This document shows, one piece after another, positions 50,917-52,720 of a stretch of DNA of 52,720 nucleotides. The stretch covers positions 1 to 52,720 of the forward strand of contig NZ_DIIM01000010.1 of NCBI RefSeq assembly GCF_002420705.1, in the 5' to 3' direction. Below the pieces are notes generated by a model. That model searched no databases and was not told the DNA's origin. It worked only from the letters and a program-made list of their open reading frames with translations. Every line of letters starts with the position of its first letter. The first letter of the stretch is position 1. A program made the position numbers and the translations under genes. Origin of the DNA: Sphingobacterium sp. UBA5670. GTDB lineage: Bacteria > Bacteroidota > Bacteroidia > Sphingobacteriales > Sphingobacteriaceae.

Positions 50917-52683
50917 ATGAAAAGATTGTTTTATATACCTGTTGTTGCACTTTTGTTCAGTTCTTGCGAACTGAATGAGCTGCCAAAGGCAGGAGCTACC
51001 GAAGAAGACATCTTTGGTAGTGAAAGTGGATTAAAAAATTACAGTAACTCCTTCTATCGGAATATCACTTCGGGAAGTGACGCTTATAAAGGTGACGCAA
51101 TGGCTGATTATTCGGCCGTAAACAGCCTTAATGATTTTATGGTCGGCGGTGCTTACAGCGCGGAAATCAGTTCGGGCTGGTCGTGGACGACTTTGCGCAA
51201 TATCAATCAATTGATCGCTAAGTGCAACAGTCCCAAATTGACTGATGCCATAAAAAATAATTATATCGGCCTGGCACGCTTTTTTAGAGCTTGGTTTTAT
51301 TATGAAAAAGTGGTGCGTTTTGGCGATGTGCCCTGGGTAGATCATCCGCTGGCTGTGGATGAAACAGATATTCTCAAGGCACCACGTGATTCGCGCGAAG
51401 TGGTCATGAAGCACATCATGGAGGATCTGGACTTTGCCTACGCCAATATCACCAATACAGGAGGCGATGGCAGTACGGTTAATAAATGGACAGCACTTGG
51501 TCTAAAGACGAGGATTGCACTATTTGAGGGTACATTCCGTAAATATCATAAACTGAATCTTGCGACACAGCCGGAGGTATTTTTTCAGATGGCAGTAGAT
51601 GCTGGAAAGATCTTAATGGAAAATGGCCCTTATGGACTTAATATCTCTGCAGATCCCAAGACCTCACAGCGGATGCTGTTTACAAGCAATGCACCTGTAA
51701 CCAAAGAGGTTATGCTGGCTGTAACCTTTAGCAAAGATCTTGCCCTGCTGAATGATGCGAACTGGTGGTGGACGTCGGCTACCTATGGCCCCCGTCTGAG
51801 TTTGGTAAGACCCTTTATCAATACCTTTTTGAATGTTGATGGTACCCCTTATACGGATAGACCCAACTTTCAGACGGAGGAGTTCTATGAGGAATGTCAA
51901 AATCGTGACTTGCGGCTTGCACAGTTGATCCGCACACCGGGTTACTCGCGTAATGGACAGGCGGCACCTCCAAATTTTGCGAGTTTCACCTATACAGGTT
52001 ATCAACCGATTAAGTATACATTGGATGATTCGTATTATGACAACGGCGGGTATAATACGAATGCTGTGCCGCTAATGCGTTATGCGGAGGTGTTGCTAAA
52101 TTATGCCGAAGCGAAACAGGAACTCGGTACCTTTACTGATGCGGACTGGTCTAAAACCATTGGTGCGCTACGAGTTAGAGCAGGGATCAGTAGTGGAATC
52201 AACAGCTTGCCGACAAAAGTTGATAGCTACCTGAAAAATACATTCTTCCCTGAAGTAAACAGTCCTGTGCTTTTGGAAATCCGCCGGGAAAGACAGGTAG
52301 AGCTGGCGCTGGAAGGATTCCGTTTCAACGATTTGAAACGCTGGAAACTTGGACCGCTAATGGCCAATTTACCTTGGACAGGTATCTATATTCCAGCGCT
52401 GGATAAATTGATCGATATCGATCATAATGGCACACCTGATGTTGTCTTTTATGACGGCAGTAAATCTGCTCCTTCGATCACTGTCCCTGCTGGAGTGGCC
52501 AAGGTGGCCATTGGAGGCAAGAGCACCAACTTCCAGACGATGACTTCAGACAATCATCTGGAATGGTTTAAAGCGGTGAAACGTACCTGGGATGATAGCA
52601 ACAAACAATACCTATACCCGATTCCTTCAGCGGCAATCGTGTTAAATAGTAATTTGATGCAGAATCCGGGTTGGAGCAAATAG
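50917..52683 (+). CDS. SusD/RagB family lipoprotein
   Basis: 588 residues with lipoprotein signal and Cys17 (LFSSC). Family features include ARFFRAWFYYEKVVRFGDVP in the N-terminal helical part and MRYAEVLLNYAEAKQELG with LLEIRRERQVELALEGFRFN in the C-terminal RagB/SusD domain. It is the partner of the SusC gene 12 bp upstream and would form the lid of that transporter. The last 37 bases of the window after its stop hold no further gene start that I can see. Confidence 0.95.
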   Translation: MKRLFYIPVVALLFSSCELNELPKAGATEEDIFGSESGLKNYSNSFYRNITSGSDAYKGDAMADYSAVNSLNDFMVGGAYSAEISSGWSWTTLRNINQLIAKCNSPKLTDAIKNNYIGLARFFRAWFYYEKVVRFGDVPWVDHPLAVDETDILKAPRDSREVVMKHIMEDLDFAYANITNTGGDGSTVNKWTALGLKTRIALFEGTFRKYHKLNLATQPEVFFQMAVDAGKILMENGPYGLNISADPKTSQRMLFTSNAPVTKEVMLAVTFSKDLALLNDANWWWTSATYGPRLSLVRPFINTFLNVDGTPYTDRPNFQTEEFYEECQNRDLRLAQLIRTPGYSRNGQAAPPNFASFTYTGYQPIKYTLDDSYYDNGGYNTNAVPLMRYAEVLLNYAEAKQELGTFTDADWSKTIGALRVRAGISSGINSLPTKVDSYLKNTFFPEVNSPVLLEIRRERQVELALEGFRFNDLKRWKLGPLMANLPWTGIYIPALDKLIDIDHNGTPDVVFYDGSKSAPSITVPAGVAKVAIGGKSTNFQTMTSDNHLEWFKAVKRTWDDSNKQYLYPIPSAAIVLNSNLMQNPGWSK

Positions 52684-52720
52684 TGTTTATTTGATCTGTA
52701 CTCTAATGATAAAGCCCCTT

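Noticed and set aside
1..52720. CRISPR arrays, tRNA or rRNA genes, insertion sequences, prophage or integron
   Set aside because: No regular direct repeats with spacers, no cloverleaf or rRNA motifs, and no transposase or integrase-like protein seen on either strand.

Overview
The window looks like a chromosomal segment of a member of the Bacteroidota, most likely a Sphingobacterium-like organism. The evidence is two SusC/SusD pairs, an ECF sigma/FecR/STN-SusC cascade, lipoproteins with Bacteroidota-style signal peptides, moderate GC and no clear Shine-Dalgarno sequences. The genus is an inference from overall protein character. No tRNA, rRNA, CRISPR array, transposase or prophage was seen.

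Layout. 1-1171: tail of an accessory, immunity-like cluster (a partial unknown gene, then a DUF5958 gene coupled to it by ATGA) followed by coding debris. 1172-2206: secreted leucine-rich-repeat protein. 2452-14725: a glycan-utilisation locus on the minus strand. In order of transcription it holds ECF sigma, FecR anti-sigma, SusC with STN domain, SusD and a small Ig-like lipoprotein; then a LacI regulator; then a metalloprotease lipoprotein and a GH29 fucosidase, preceded by two LacI-type palindromes 21 bp apart. 15245-21647: mixed genes: a thioredoxin-fold/TPR gene broken by an in-frame TAG, a MORN/TonB-C protein, DoxX, small unknowns, a VOC protein, and an MFS transporter plus DeoR regulator downstream of a perfect 46-bp palindrome. 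21712-27607: nitrite reduction (cobA divergent from nirB-nirD-nirC and a small outer-membrane-type protein) with an FNR-like regulator carrying four candidate Fe-S cysteines and a matching FNR box between cobA and nirB. 27681-33121: a broken SMI1/KNR4 gene, an unknown acidic protein, two AraC regulators, a serine hydrolase whose signal peptide is out of frame across poly-T tracts, and an SDR. 33330-35359: peroxiredoxin, DsbA-like protein and alpha/beta hydrolase. 35436-40677: a histidine kinase, a sigma-54 response regulator and a second sigma-54 activator in one minus-strand operon. 40756-47084: a seven-gene minus-strand operon (isochorismatase-like hydrolase, alginate-export-type porin, exported M17 N-domain, amidohydrolase, DoxX, Dps, DUF1275). 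47668-52683: a second SusC/SusD pair, without sigma/FecR inside the window.

Most interesting signal. The alpha/beta hydrolase gene (34538) and the seven-gene operon (47084) flank the sigma-54 regulator cluster. Both carry the palindrome core CGATATATCG upstream, and in both there are exactly 58 bp between that core and a GG-containing element spaced like a sigma-54 -24/-12 promoter (a good match at the hydrolase, a degenerate one at the operon). I propose that the kinase/activator cluster controls both as one oxidative or chemical-stress regulon. This is an inference from sequence geometry, not demonstrated.
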